A program made the position numbers and the translations under genes. The notes under the pieces were generated by a model. That model searched no databases and was not told where the DNA came from. It saw only the letters and a program-made list of their open reading frames with translations. DNA of 64,000 nucleotides from Paenibacillus flagellatus (GTDB taxonomy: Bacteria; Bacillota; Bacilli; Paenibacillales; NBRC-103111), in assembly GCF_003217775.1 (NCBI RefSeq), contig NZ_QJVJ01000016.1:91648-155647 (forward strand), in the 5' to 3' direction. Below, in pieces: positions 15,732 through 23,715 of this stretch; position 1 is the stretch's first letter; the number at the start of each line of letters is the position of its first letter.

Positions 15732-16525
15732 TACAGCCCCCGCTGCCGCATCGCCTCGAACAGCAGCACTGTCGCGGCCATCGCCACGTTGAGCGACTCC
15801 GCGCTCCCCTTCATCGGGATGATGACGTGCTCGTCGACTTGGGCCGCCACCTCGGGCGAAACGCCCTTCCCTTCGTTGCCGAGGACGATCCACGTCGGGC
15901 CCGTGAAGTCCGCCTCGTAGCACGTCCGGCTCGCCTGCAGGCTCGCGTTGAACAGCTTGACGCCGCGGCGCTTCGCTTCCGCGAGCAGCGGGAGCAGATC
16001 GGCTTCGGCGACCGGGACGTGAAACAGCGAGCCCATCGTCGAGCGGACCGTCTTCGGATTGTACAGGTCGACCGTCCCCCGCCCGAGAACGACGCCCGTC
16101 GCCCCGACGGCGTCGGCCGATCGGACGATCGTGCCGAGATTGCCCGGGTCCTGCACGCCGTCGACGACGACGACGAGGCCGTCGCGCCGTTCCAGCAGCG
16201 ATTCGGCCGACAGACGCGCCTTCTCCACGATCGCGACGACCGCCTGCGGCGTTTGCGTGTCCGACACCTTGGCCAATACTTGCTCCGATACCGGGATGCA
16301 TTCCGCGCCTTCCATGGCGGCCGGTCCGATCTCGTCCGGCAAGCCGCGAAGCTCGGAATACAAAATCGTCTCGACCGCCGCTCCGTGACGCAGCGCCTCT
16401 TGAACGAGATGGACGCCTTCGATGATATACGCGCCCCGCTTGTCCCGTCCTTTTTTATCGAGAAGCTGGCTCCACCCTTTGACCCGCGGATTGTTTACGG
16501 AACGGATCGGTTCTTGTCGGTTCAT
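15731..16525 (-). CDS. TrmH (SpoU) family RNA 2'-O-methyltransferase, YsgA-like
   Basis: A 264-residue SPOUT methyltransferase. An N-terminal substrate-binding domain (residues 1-110, starting IRSVNNPRVK) is followed by the knotted catalytic domain with motif 1 DGVQDPGNLGTIVRSADA (about 121-138), motif 2 VLGNEGKGVS (about 210) and motif 3 IPMKGSAESLNVAMAA (about 233-248). It uses SAM to methylate a ribose in rRNA or tRNA. Closeness to sspI recalls the B. subtilis ysgA-sspI neighbourhood. The pheST genes that often follow are not here. The specific nucleotide target is not predictable. Confidence 0.9.
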   Translation of the reverse strand: MNRQEPIRSVNNPRVKGWSQLLDKKGRDKRGAYIIEGVHLVQEALRHGAAVETILYSELRGLPDEIGPAAMEGAECIPVSEQVLAKVSDTQTPQAVVAIVEKARLSAESLLERRDGLVVVVDGVQDPGNLGTIVRSADAVGATGVVLGRGTVDLYNPKTVRSTMGSLFHVPVAEADLLPLLAEAKRRGVKLFNASLQASRTCYEADFTGPTWIVLGNEGKGVSPEVAAQVDEHVIIPMKGSAESLNVAMAATVLLFEAMRQRGL

Positions 16526-16548
16526 GCGGTGCTCCTCTTTCCGTCAAT

Positions 16549-17208
16549 TTAGGCGAATACGCGCTCCAAATGACGGAGCTGCTCGTTTTGTCCGACGACG
16601 ATGAGCACGTCGTCCTGGCGGATCGAATCGTCGGCGTGCGGCGAAATGTTCATTTTGTCGCCGGTCTTGAGCGCCATGACGTTGCAGCCGTACTTCGCCC
16701 GGATGTCCAGCTGGCGCAGCGTCTGGCCGACCATCGAAGGCGACGCCCGCAGCTCGACGATGCTGTAGTCGTCCGATAGCTCGATAAAATCGAGAATGTT
16801 CGGAGATATTAAATGATGCGCGACTCGCAAGCCCATATCCCGCTCGGGGAAGACGACTTTGTCGGCGCCGATTTTTTTCAGTACTTTGCCGTGAAGCTCG
16901 GTTTGCGCTTTGACGACCAGAAGCGGCACGCCCAATTCCTTCAAGATAAGCGTCGTCAAAATGCTCGACTGGATATCTTGCCCGATCGCCACGACGACGA
17001 CGTCGAAATTGCGGATGCCGAGCGCCCGGAGCGCTTCCTCGTCCGTCGAATCGGCTTGGACCGCGTGCGTGACCATGCCGGATACGTCCTGCATCCGCTG
17101 TTCGCTCGAATCGATCGCCAGCACCTCGTGGCCGAGCTCGTAGAGCGACTTCGCGACGCTCGAGCCGAAACGTCCCATTCCGATTACGGCATATTGCTTC
17201 GTTTTCAT
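16549..17208 (-). CDS. ktrA: KtrA/TrkA-type potassium uptake regulatory protein (RCK domains)
   Basis: A 219-residue protein with an RCK N-terminal Rossmann domain (AVIGMGRFGSSVAKSL, residues 6-21, with an acidic residue ending strand 2 in VLAIDSS) and a TrkA-C domain in the last 75 residues. It is the cytosolic NAD(H)/ATP-sensing gating ring of a KtrAB/CD potassium channel. AAAGGAGC lies 6 bases before the ATG at 17208. The membrane subunit KtrB/D is not adjacent, which is common for this gene. The frame extends upstream but with no site. It is 23 bases upstream of the TrmH-family gene in the same direction, so the two may share a transcript. KtrA versus KtrC cannot be separated here. Confidence 0.85.
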   Translation of the reverse strand: MKTKQYAVIGMGRFGSSVAKSLYELGHEVLAIDSSEQRMQDVSGMVTHAVQADSTDEEALRALGIRNFDVVVVAIGQDIQSSILTTLILKELGVPLLVVKAQTELHGKVLKKIGADKVVFPERDMGLRVAHHLISPNILDFIELSDDYSIVELRASPSMVGQTLRQLDIRAKYGCNVMALKTGDKMNISPHADDSIRQDDVLIVVGQNEQLRHLERVFA

Positions 17209-17248
17209 GCCGATGCTCCTTTCCGGGTCCGGAAGTTGTCGTCGTTTT

Positions 17249-17254
17249 ATTATA
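17249..17254 (-). promoter_or_regulatory. Extended -10 promoter element for the ktrA-like gene
   Basis: Read leftward the sequence is TGGTATAAT: a perfect -10 TATAAT with the TGn extension, 40 bases before the ktrA start. The -35 region is poor, as usual for extended -10 promoters. Confidence 0.55.
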
Positions 17255-17358
17255 CCACAACGCTTCTTGCCCATCATAGCAGCCCCGGCGACCGATACAT
17301 GAACGCCGGACGTTGTGCGCATATTAAGGATCAGAATACGAAACCGGAGGTCCGACCC

Positions 17359-17565
17359 ATGATTTTAAGCTTACGGCAAGCCATCATCCAACGCGTTCAC
17401 GACAAGTCGACGGACGAGCTGAAAGAAGTGATCGACGGCTCCATCGGCGGCGACGACAAAGCGCTGCCCGGTCTCGGCGTCCTGTTCGAAATCATATGGG
17501 AGCATAGCGGGCAGCAGCTGCAAGATAGCATGGTGGAAACGTTGAAAACCCACTTGGAGTCGTAA
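17359..17565 (+). CDS. sspI: Small acid-soluble spore protein SspI
   Basis: A 68-residue protein starting MILSLRQAIIQRV and containing DDKALPGLGVLFEIIWE, which matches the SspI signature ('LPGLGVLFE-IW'). SspI is a minor SASP of the spore core, normally 66-71 residues. A GGAGG lies 8 bases before the ATG. A CATATTA at 17320-17326 fits a sigma-G -10 element, consistent with forespore expression, but the -35 is not clear. Its presence is direct evidence for an endospore former, and proximity to a ysgA-like gene matches the B. subtilis arrangement. Confidence 0.93.
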   Translation: MILSLRQAIIQRVHDKSTDELKEVIDGSIGGDDKALPGLGVLFEIIWEHSGQQLQDSMVETLKTHLES

Positions 17566-17753
17566 TCGGACCGATAGCAAGCCGGGCACGCCCGGCCCGT
17601 TCGCGCCGTTGCCGGAAACCCGGCCAACGGCTTTTTGCCGTTACGGCGTCTTCGGTGACGACTTCCCCCTTTCCAACCGGCGGACGACACGCTATACTGA
17701 ATTTATTGTTTTTTTTTGTCGATTTTTCCAGTCAAGCGCAAAGGAGTCTTTCC

Positions 17754-18428
17754 ATGTCCGACGTACCTCTGGCGGAGATCGCCTACCGGGACATTCGCCT
17801 GAAGCTGTTGAACGCCGAATACCCGCCCGGAACGATGCTGTCCGAGAGCGAGCTGGCCGCCAAGCTGCGGATGAGCCGCACGCCCGTAAGAGCCGCCATC
17901 GCCCGTCTTGAGAAGGACGGATACTTGGAGACGATCAACAAGCGGGGCATCCTTGTGAAAGGGATCGACGTCCGGGAGCTGCACGATCTGTTCGACCTGA
18001 TGACGGCGCTGTACGTATACGCGCTCGACGTCGCCGACCGTCACCGCATCGAGCCGGATCTGCCTTCGCTCCGCCACCACCTCGAACGGCTCGCCGAAGC
18101 GCACGATCATAACCGGTACCGCGATTATTACGAGCACGGCCTTCTGTTCATGCGCACGCTATTGTCCGGGCTGAACAACGCCTGCCTGCTCCGGACGTTC
18201 GATACGTACCAAGACAAAGTGCTGTTCTACGTGATCGGCCATCGGGCGCAGGACGGCTCGTCCCGTCCTTTTACCGGCAAAAGTTTGTACGCCGATTTGT
18301 ACCGTCTGCTGTCCGAAGGCCGTTTCCTCGATGCGAAGCGGGCGATTCTCGAATCGGAATGGAACATTCGCGAGAAGCTCGCCCGGCACGGATACGCGGA
18401 CGGGCTGGCCGTCTCCGGGCAGCGCTAA
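17754..18428 (+). CDS. GntR family transcriptional regulator (FadR/FCD-like)
   Basis: A 224-residue regulator. The winged helix occupies residues 5-70 (SESELAAKLRMSRTPVRAAIARLEKDGYLE, then KRGILVKGI), followed by an all-helical C-terminal effector domain of FCD type. AAAGGAG 7 bases upstream supports the ATG at 17754; the frame extends further up without a site. No obvious target gene is next to it: it is followed by a bidirectional terminator and convergent prfC. Its ligand, probably a small carboxylate as in many FCD regulators, is unknown. The leftward carboxylate operon in this window lacks its own regulator, but a link would be speculation. Confidence 0.85.
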   Translation: MSDVPLAEIAYRDIRLKLLNAEYPPGTMLSESELAAKLRMSRTPVRAAIARLEKDGYLETINKRGILVKGIDVRELHDLFDLMTALYVYALDVADRHRIEPDLPSLRHHLERLAEAHDHNRYRDYYEHGLLFMRTLLSGLNNACLLRTFDTYQDKVLFYVIGHRAQDGSSRPFTGKSLYADLYRLLSEGRFLDAKRAILESEWNIREKLARHGYADGLAVSGQR

Positions 18429-18472
18429 AAAAACCTCCGTTCCCGTCTGTCGACAGGAAAACGGAGGTTTTT
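18427..18472. terminator. Bidirectional intrinsic terminator between gntR and prfC
   Basis: AAACCTCCGT (18431-18440) pairs perfectly with ACGGAGGTTT (18461-18470), flanked by A-rich sequence on the left and T-rich on the right, so it serves both convergent genes. Confidence 0.85.
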
Positions 18473-18494
18473 GACTTGACCGGTTCGACGATCC

Positions 18495-20078
18495 TTACGG
18501 TGCCGTCTCGAGAAATTTCGCCTGCGGCATTTTTTCAATCGCGCTGCGCATCGCGTATTCGTTCTCGAACAGGGCGACGTAATTGTCCTTCTTGTCCTTG
18601 ACGAGCAGCGAGTTGATGCGGAATTTCGACGGGTCGATCTTGTCGTCGACGACCCAGCGGGCGAACTGGTAAGGCAGGCGCTGCAGCAAAATTTCCACGC
18701 CGTACTCCGCCCGCATCCGGTGCTCCATCACCTCGAACTGCAGCTGCCCGACGACGCCGAGAATCATCTCGTCGAAGCCGACGGTCGTCCGGAACACCTG
18801 AATCGTTCCTTCCTCGGTCAGCTGGTCGATCCCTTTCAGAAACTGCTTTTGCTTCAGCGCGTTCTTGATCGTCACTTTGCTGAACATTTCCGGAGAGAAC
18901 GTCGGCAGCTCCTCGAATTCGAGCGCCGGTCCTTGCGTGAGCGAATCCCCGATGCGGAATATGCCCGGATCGAACAGACCGATAATGTCGCCGGGAAACG
19001 CCTCTTCGACGATGTCCCGCTCCTGGGCGAGAAACTGCTGCGGCTGCGACAGCTTGATGTCTTTGCCGACCCGGACGTGCTTCACCGACATGCCGCGCTC
19101 GAACTTGCCCGAGCAGATGCGCAGAAACGCGATCCGGTCGCGGTGCGCCGGGTTCATGTTCGCCTGGATTTTGAAGATGTAGCCGGTAAACTTCTCGTAC
19201 GTCGGCTCGATGACGCCTTGGGTGCTGTTGCGCGGCGTCGGCTCGGGCGCCAGCTGCAGGAAGTTTTCCAAGAACGTCTGCACGCCGAAGTTGTTGATCG
19301 CGCTGCCGAAAAAGACGGGCGTCAGCTCGCCGCTCGCCACCCGCTCCAAATCGAACTCGTCGCCGGCGATGTCGAGCAATTGAAGCTGCTCCTGCAGCTG
19401 CTCGTACAAGTAGTCTCCGGCGATTTCGCGGACGAGCGGATCGTCGTAGCCGCTCACTTCGCGCACCTCGATCTCGTCGTGGTCGCCGCCCTTGAACAGC
19501 TCGAGCCGCTTCTTCACCCGGTCGTACACGCCGCAAAACTGCTTGCCGGAGCCGATCGGCCAATTCATCGGATACGACCGGATGCCGAGCAGCTGCTCGA
19601 TCTCCTCCATCAAGTCGAACGGATCGCGGCCTTCGCGGTCCATCTTGTTCATGAACGTGAAAATCGGGATGCCGCGCTTGCGGCATACCTGGAACAGCTT
19701 CTTCGTCTGCGCCTCGACGCCCTTCGCCGAGTCGATCAGCATGACCGCGCTGTCGGCGGCGGTCAACGTCCGGTACGTGTCCTCGCTGAAGTCTTGGTGG
19801 CCCGGGGTATCGAGGATGTTCACCTTATGCCCTTCGTAATCGAATTGCATGACGCTCGACGTTACCGAGATACCGCGCTGCTTCTCGATTTCCATCCAGT
19901 CCGACGTCGCATGGCGGCTCGCCTTGCGGCCCTTGACCGTTCCGGCCAGCCGAATCGCGCCCCCGAACAGGAGCAGCTTCTCGGTCAGCGTCGTCTTCCC
20001 CGCGTCGGGGTGGGAAATAATCGCGAACGTCCGGCGCTTGCGCACCTCGGTCAATATGTCCGTAGAGGTAGGGTTCAT
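18495..20078 (-). CDS. prfC: Peptide chain release factor 3 (RF3)
   Basis: A 527-residue translational GTPase of RF3 length. The G motifs are SHPDAGKTTLTEK (G1, about 22-34), RGISVTSS (G2), DTPGHQDFSEDT (G3, about 92-103) and FMNKMDREGRDP (G4). The N-terminal EVRKRRTFAIISHPDAGKTT form and GSGKQFCGVYDR are characteristic of RF3 rather than EF-G. RF3 recycles RF1/RF2 from the ribosome using GTP. It lies 36 bases downstream of the metallophosphoesterase gene in the same direction and ends at a shared bidirectional terminator. All domains look intact. Confidence 0.96.
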   Translation of the reverse strand: MNPTSTDILTEVRKRRTFAIISHPDAGKTTLTEKLLLFGGAIRLAGTVKGRKASRHATSDWMEIEKQRGISVTSSVMQFDYEGHKVNILDTPGHQDFSEDTYRTLTAADSAVMLIDSAKGVEAQTKKLFQVCRKRGIPIFTFMNKMDREGRDPFDLMEEIEQLLGIRSYPMNWPIGSGKQFCGVYDRVKKRLELFKGGDHDEIEVREVSGYDDPLVREIAGDYLYEQLQEQLQLLDIAGDEFDLERVASGELTPVFFGSAINNFGVQTFLENFLQLAPEPTPRNSTQGVIEPTYEKFTGYIFKIQANMNPAHRDRIAFLRICSGKFERGMSVKHVRVGKDIKLSQPQQFLAQERDIVEEAFPGDIIGLFDPGIFRIGDSLTQGPALEFEELPTFSPEMFSKVTIKNALKQKQFLKGIDQLTEEGTIQVFRTTVGFDEMILGVVGQLQFEVMEHRMRAEYGVEILLQRLPYQFARWVVDDKIDPSKFRINSLLVKDKKDNYVALFENEYAMRSAIEKMPQAKFLETAP

Positions 20079-20114
20079 GAGTTTCGTGTCTTTCCCTTCT
20101 TCGTATTCCGTTGC

Positions 20115-21176
20115 TTACACTTTCGCCCGTTCGAGCGGGACGGTCCAATTCGCCGCCTCGATGAACGAACGGGTCGTAAATTCCCGGCCCCGCAGCACGA
20201 CCCGGTCCTCGTACACTTGCACGTACAGTCCCTGCGACTTCTCCTTGCCGCCCTGGGTACGGGTACGGCCGACGGAGGCGTTCATGAACCAGTGGAACGT
20301 CTCCTTGCTGTAGTGCGACGAGCCGTTCTCGTAGTCTTGATGCGTATGTCCGGAGATGACGAACACGTTTTTGTACGGCTTCAGCGCCTCGCGGAACTCT
20401 TTGGCGCGGATCAGCCGGTGCGAGCCGCCGTCCTGCCCTTCCGGCGGCAGCGGCTGGTGAATGAGAACGATGATCGGTTTCCCGTCCTTCGTCTCCTTCA
20501 GCTTCGCCTTGAGCCATTCGAGCTGCTCGTCGGAATACCAGGCGCCCTCGCCCACTTCGGGCTTCTCCTGCGCATACGCCTCCTGGGACATCAGAATGAC
20601 GTGGTAGCCGTTAAGCAGGACGTCGTGGTACGGCTTCGCGTAGCCGAACAGCTTCTGGAACCTTGCCCGCGACTGCGCGTCCGTTTTGCCGTTCGGGAAC
20701 GCATCGCGGTTGAAGCCGCCATTCTTGTCGATCCAGACGCCGTAATAATCGTGGTTGCCCATGTTGGCGTAATACGGGGGAAGCTTGTATTCCTTCAAAA
20801 TCGCTTCGAACGATTTGTACTCGGACTCCATCGAGTAGTCGGTCAAGTCGCCGCCGAACAAAATCGCGTCCACCTTCGATTCGAGCTTGACGATGTCGTC
20901 CAGCGCCATCCGCAGCTTCCGCGGCGTACTCTCGTCGTAGATCGAGATGTGCAGGTCGCTCAGCACGAAAAACGAAAGCAGCGGCTCCGCGGACACGACC
21001 GGCTTCGCCTCCTGGGCATGCGCCGGCTCGGGATGGACCGGCACGACGATGTCGGCCGCCGCCGGCGGGGGCGTCTTCGTGCCGAATCGGGTCAGCAATT
21101 GAAACAACGCGTAAAACGATGCGGCCACGACCGCGGCGGCCGCCGTCAACCATTTCAAAAATCCGCGTCTCGACAT
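20115..21176 (-). CDS. Calcineurin-like metallophosphoesterase with twin-arginine signal
   Basis: A 353-residue exported phosphoesterase. It begins MSRRGFLKW, a twin-arginine (SRRxFLK) signal followed by a hydrophobic stretch to about residue 30, so export through Tat is expected. The binuclear metal site motifs follow in order: DLH (74-76), GGDLTD, GNHDYYG, IHQPLP and SGHTHQD. The family hydrolyses phosphomonoesters, diesters or nucleotides; the substrate here is not known. A TATAAT at 21222-21227 read leftward probably drives the gene. prfC follows 36 bases on, an unusual pairing. Confidence 0.88.
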   Translation of the reverse strand: MSRRGFLKWLTAAAAVVAASFYALFQLLTRFGTKTPPPAAADIVVPVHPEPAHAQEAKPVVSAEPLLSFFVLSDLHISIYDESTPRKLRMALDDIVKLESKVDAILFGGDLTDYSMESEYKSFEAILKEYKLPPYYANMGNHDYYGVWIDKNGGFNRDAFPNGKTDAQSRARFQKLFGYAKPYHDVLLNGYHVILMSQEAYAQEKPEVGEGAWYSDEQLEWLKAKLKETKDGKPIIVLIHQPLPPEGQDGGSHRLIRAKEFREALKPYKNVFVISGHTHQDYENGSSHYSKETFHWFMNASVGRTRTQGGKEKSQGLYVQVYEDRVVLRGREFTTRSFIEAANWTVPLERAKV

Positions 21177-21221
21177 GCGTTCACTTCCATTTTACCAGGA
21201 TGGGGCAGCCACCGTTCCTTC

Positions 21222-21227
21222 ATTATA
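21222..21227 (-). promoter_or_regulatory. Candidate -10 element for the metallophosphoesterase gene
   Basis: Read leftward, CGCTATAATG gives a perfect TATAAT 46 bases before the start codon. The -35 region is not consensus. Confidence 0.45.
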
Positions 21228-21278
21228 GCGGTTCGGACGGTGTCGTGCATAGAAGGCGAGGCTAGGGCCATCCAATCC

Positions 21279-21304
21279 AAAAAAGACCTTCGCATCCGAA
21301 GGTC
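21279..21304 (-). terminator. Intrinsic terminator after zwf
   Basis: GACCTTCG (21285-21292) pairs perfectly with CGAAGGTC (21297-21304) around a 4-base loop, and the leftward transcript runs into six T's (A run 21279-21284). It lies about 150 bases beyond the zwf stop. Confidence 0.85.
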
Positions 21305-21454
21305 CCGGCGGACACGGCCGCCGCCCGCGCGGACGCTTGCGACAGCATATGCGCGAGCGAGCCGTCTTGCGCGTCGCGGTCCGGCGGCGGGCGCCGCTTC
21401 CCTTGCACTCTCCGTACTCAAGGAAACGGCGCCGCGCCCGGTCCGGTTCGACGA

Positions 21455-23023
21455 TTATTTCCCGGCGACCGGCGTCGCCCAGACGACCTCGCCCTCGTGC
21501 TGGCCGTTCACCGGCCACCACTTGAAGCCGTCGCGCGCGAGCAGCGCTTGGGCGGCCTCCGGCCCCCAGGAGCCGGCCGGGTACGGATGGAGGTCGACGT
21601 GCTGCTCGCGCCAAGCTTGCTCGATCCGGTCGACGAACTTCCACGCCAGCGCCACTTCGTCCCAGCGGGTGAAGTAGGTCGAGTCGCCGCGCGCCGCGTC
21701 GTACAGCAGCCGCTCGTACGCCTCAGGCGTATTGATGCCCACCTCGCAGCTTTGGCAAAAATCCATCGCGATCGGCACGATGCCCCATTCGGAGCCCGGC
21801 CGCTTCGCGTTCATTTTCAAATAGATGCCTTCGGTCGGATTCACCCGGAAGACGAGCAAATTCGGCTCGAGCTTCGTCTTGCGGGAGAAGTAGACGTTCT
21901 CCGGCATGTTCTTGAACTCGACGACGACTTCGGTCGTCTTGACCGGGAGACGCTTGCCCGTCCGGATATAGAACGGCACACCCGCCCAGCGGAAGTTGTC
22001 GACGAACACTCTCGCGGCGAAATACGTCTCCGTGACGGAATCCGCGGGGACGCCCTCCTCGCTCCGGTAAGCCGGAAGCGGCTTGCCCTTATGCTCGCCG
22101 GCGGCGTATTGGCCGCGCACGACGTTGTCCCGTACTTCCTCGGCGTCGCGGAACACGCGCAGCGAGCGGAGCACCTTCACCTTCTCGTCGCGGATATCTT
22201 CCGGCTCCATCCGGCTCGGCGGCTCCATCGCCATCATCGTGATCATTTGCAGCATATGGTTTTGTCCCATATCCCGCAGCGCTCCGGCATGGTCGTAGTA
22301 GCCGCCGCGCTCCTCCACGCCGACCGTTTCGCTCAGCGTAATCTGGATGTTCGCGATATGCTTGTTGTTCCAGAGCGGCTCGAAGAACGCGTTGGCGAAC
22401 CGGACGACCTCGATGTTCTGCACCATTTCCTTGCCGAGGTAATGGTCGATCCGATATACCTCGTCCTCCTGGAACACTTGGCGGATTTGCTCGTTCAGCT
22501 TCTCCGCCGACGGCAAATCGTAGCCGAACGGCTTCTCGATGACGAGCCGGTGCCAGCCCGGCGAATCGAGCAGACCGCCGTCGCGCAGGTTGAAGCTGAC
22601 GCTGCCGAACAGCTCCGGCGCGAGCGCCAAATAAAACAGCCGGTTGCCCCCGATGTCGTAGCTGTCGTCCAGACGATCGGCCAGCTCCTTCAGCTGCCCG
22701 AACGCCTCCGGCTTGTTGATGTCGAGCGACATATAGTGGAAGTGACTGGCGAACTTCTCCCACTGCTCGTCCTCTTCCGCCTTGTAGCGGGCGAATTCCC
22801 GGATCGACACCGAGACGTCCTCGCGGAATTGCTCGTTCGTCCGCGGACGGCGGGCGAGCCCGATGACCGCGAAGCGTTCGGACAGCTTGCCTTCGCGGTA
22901 CAAGCTGTAAAAGGCCGGAAACAGCTTCCGGCGGGCCAAGTCGCCGGTGGCCCCGAAAATGAAAAAGAGTGTGCGATCGGCTCCGCGATCGCCCAGATCC
23001 GTCATCGTCATATGCTCCATCAT
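21455..23023 (-). CDS. zwf: Glucose-6-phosphate 1-dehydrogenase
   Basis: A 522-residue enzyme matching Zwf throughout: the NADP-binding FGATGDLARRKLFPA near residue 23, the active-site RIDHYLGKEMVQN near residue 192, and VPFYIRTGKRLP near residue 335. It oxidises glucose-6-phosphate to 6-phosphogluconolactone, the entry to the oxidative pentose phosphate pathway, in the cytosol. The start is uncertain: ATGs at 23023, 23020, 23011 and 23005 are in frame, with AGGAAAG just before 23023 and GGAG before the later ones. It is monocistronic, with its own terminator; no gnd or pgl is adjacent. Confidence 0.95.
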   Translation of the reverse strand: MMEHMTMTDLGDRGADRTLFFIFGATGDLARRKLFPAFYSLYREGKLSERFAVIGLARRPRTNEQFREDVSVSIREFARYKAEEDEQWEKFASHFHYMSLDINKPEAFGQLKELADRLDDSYDIGGNRLFYLALAPELFGSVSFNLRDGGLLDSPGWHRLVIEKPFGYDLPSAEKLNEQIRQVFQEDEVYRIDHYLGKEMVQNIEVVRFANAFFEPLWNNKHIANIQITLSETVGVEERGGYYDHAGALRDMGQNHMLQMITMMAMEPPSRMEPEDIRDEKVKVLRSLRVFRDAEEVRDNVVRGQYAAGEHKGKPLPAYRSEEGVPADSVTETYFAARVFVDNFRWAGVPFYIRTGKRLPVKTTEVVVEFKNMPENVYFSRKTKLEPNLLVFRVNPTEGIYLKMNAKRPGSEWGIVPIAMDFCQSCEVGINTPEAYERLLYDAARGDSTYFTRWDEVALAWKFVDRIEQAWREQHVDLHPYPAGSWGPEAAQALLARDGFKWWPVNGQHEGEVVWATPVAGK

Positions 23024-23221
23024 TCTTTCCTATGTATATTCGTCCGGACGGTCCCGGCCGTTATGTATAGTAGTGTAGCATATCGCAACGCGACAATCCA
23101 TGGCCCGCCCGCACGCCTTTGGAAAAATGGGCGCGCATCCGCTGGGCGGTTGACCATGCGCCGCCCGGCACCGGTGAATAGCCTATACCGAGAGTGCACA
23201 ACAGGGAGGTGCAACATACCG

Positions 23222-23608
23222 ATGAACCGAATCGATCCCGTCACCGAAGAATCGTGCAGCCGTTTTATCGGCATGCCCGTATGCGCCGTGCTGCACGACG
23301 GCACCCGCCACTACGGCGTCATCAGCCGCGTTTCCGGCGGCAAGCTCATCTTGAACGATACGCCGGAAACGTCGCAGACGTCCGGCTCCGTCAAACGGTC
23401 GAAAGGCAAGGCGAGCACGTCGGCCCGACCGAAATCCGGCAAAGCGAAAAAAGGCGCACCCGCAGGGCAAGCGGCCATTTCCGCCTTTCCGGCCGAAGTC
23501 GGATACGGATACCCGTATCCATCCCCTTATCCTTACCCGTACCCGTTCGGAGGACGAATCGCGCTCGACTTGGCCGCGATCGCCCTGCTGTTCCTGCTGT
23601 TCATCTGA
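23222..23608 (+). CDS. Hypothetical protein with basic linker, Tyr-Pro repeats and C-terminal hydrophobic segment
   Basis: A 128-residue protein I cannot assign. Residues 1-50 look like a small beta domain (FIGMPVCAVLHDGTRHYGVISRV, then GKLILND). A Lys/Ser-rich linker (about 55-85) follows, then a YGYPYPSPYPYPYPFGG repeat and a C-terminal hydrophobic helix (LDLAAIALLFLLFI). A GGGAGGT is 11 bases before the ATG. The Tyr-Pro repeat plus terminal hydrophobic anchor resembles Paenibacillus spore-surface or envelope proteins, but this is a resemblance of composition only. A perfect 14-pair hairpin follows the gene. Confidence 0.7.
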   Translation: MNRIDPVTEESCSRFIGMPVCAVLHDGTRHYGVISRVSGGKLILNDTPETSQTSGSVKRSKGKASTSARPKSGKAKKGAPAGQAAISAFPAEVGYGYPYPSPYPYPYPFGGRIALDLAAIALLFLLFI

Positions 23609-23649
23609 CAGCTCCTCCATGCGGTCGTACGCCTTCCGCCGCAACGCCC

Positions 23650-23682
23650 GAAGCCCCCGTTCCTTCGAGGAACGGGGGCTTC
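23650..23682. terminator. Hairpin between convergent genes
   Basis: GAAGCCCCCGTTCC (23650-23663) pairs perfectly with GGAACGGGGGCTTC (23669-23682). It lies between the rightward 128-residue protein gene and the leftward GH44 gene. The U tract is weak on both sides, but the stem is very stable. Confidence 0.65.
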
Positions 23683-23715
23683 GTCGTTGATGCGCATTCG
23701 AATTCGAAAGCCGTG

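Noticed and set aside
18720..21677. Rightward open frame of about 985 codons
   Set aside because: Antisense to prfC, the metallophosphoesterase and the end of zwf, with Arg/Leu/His-biased low-complexity translation.
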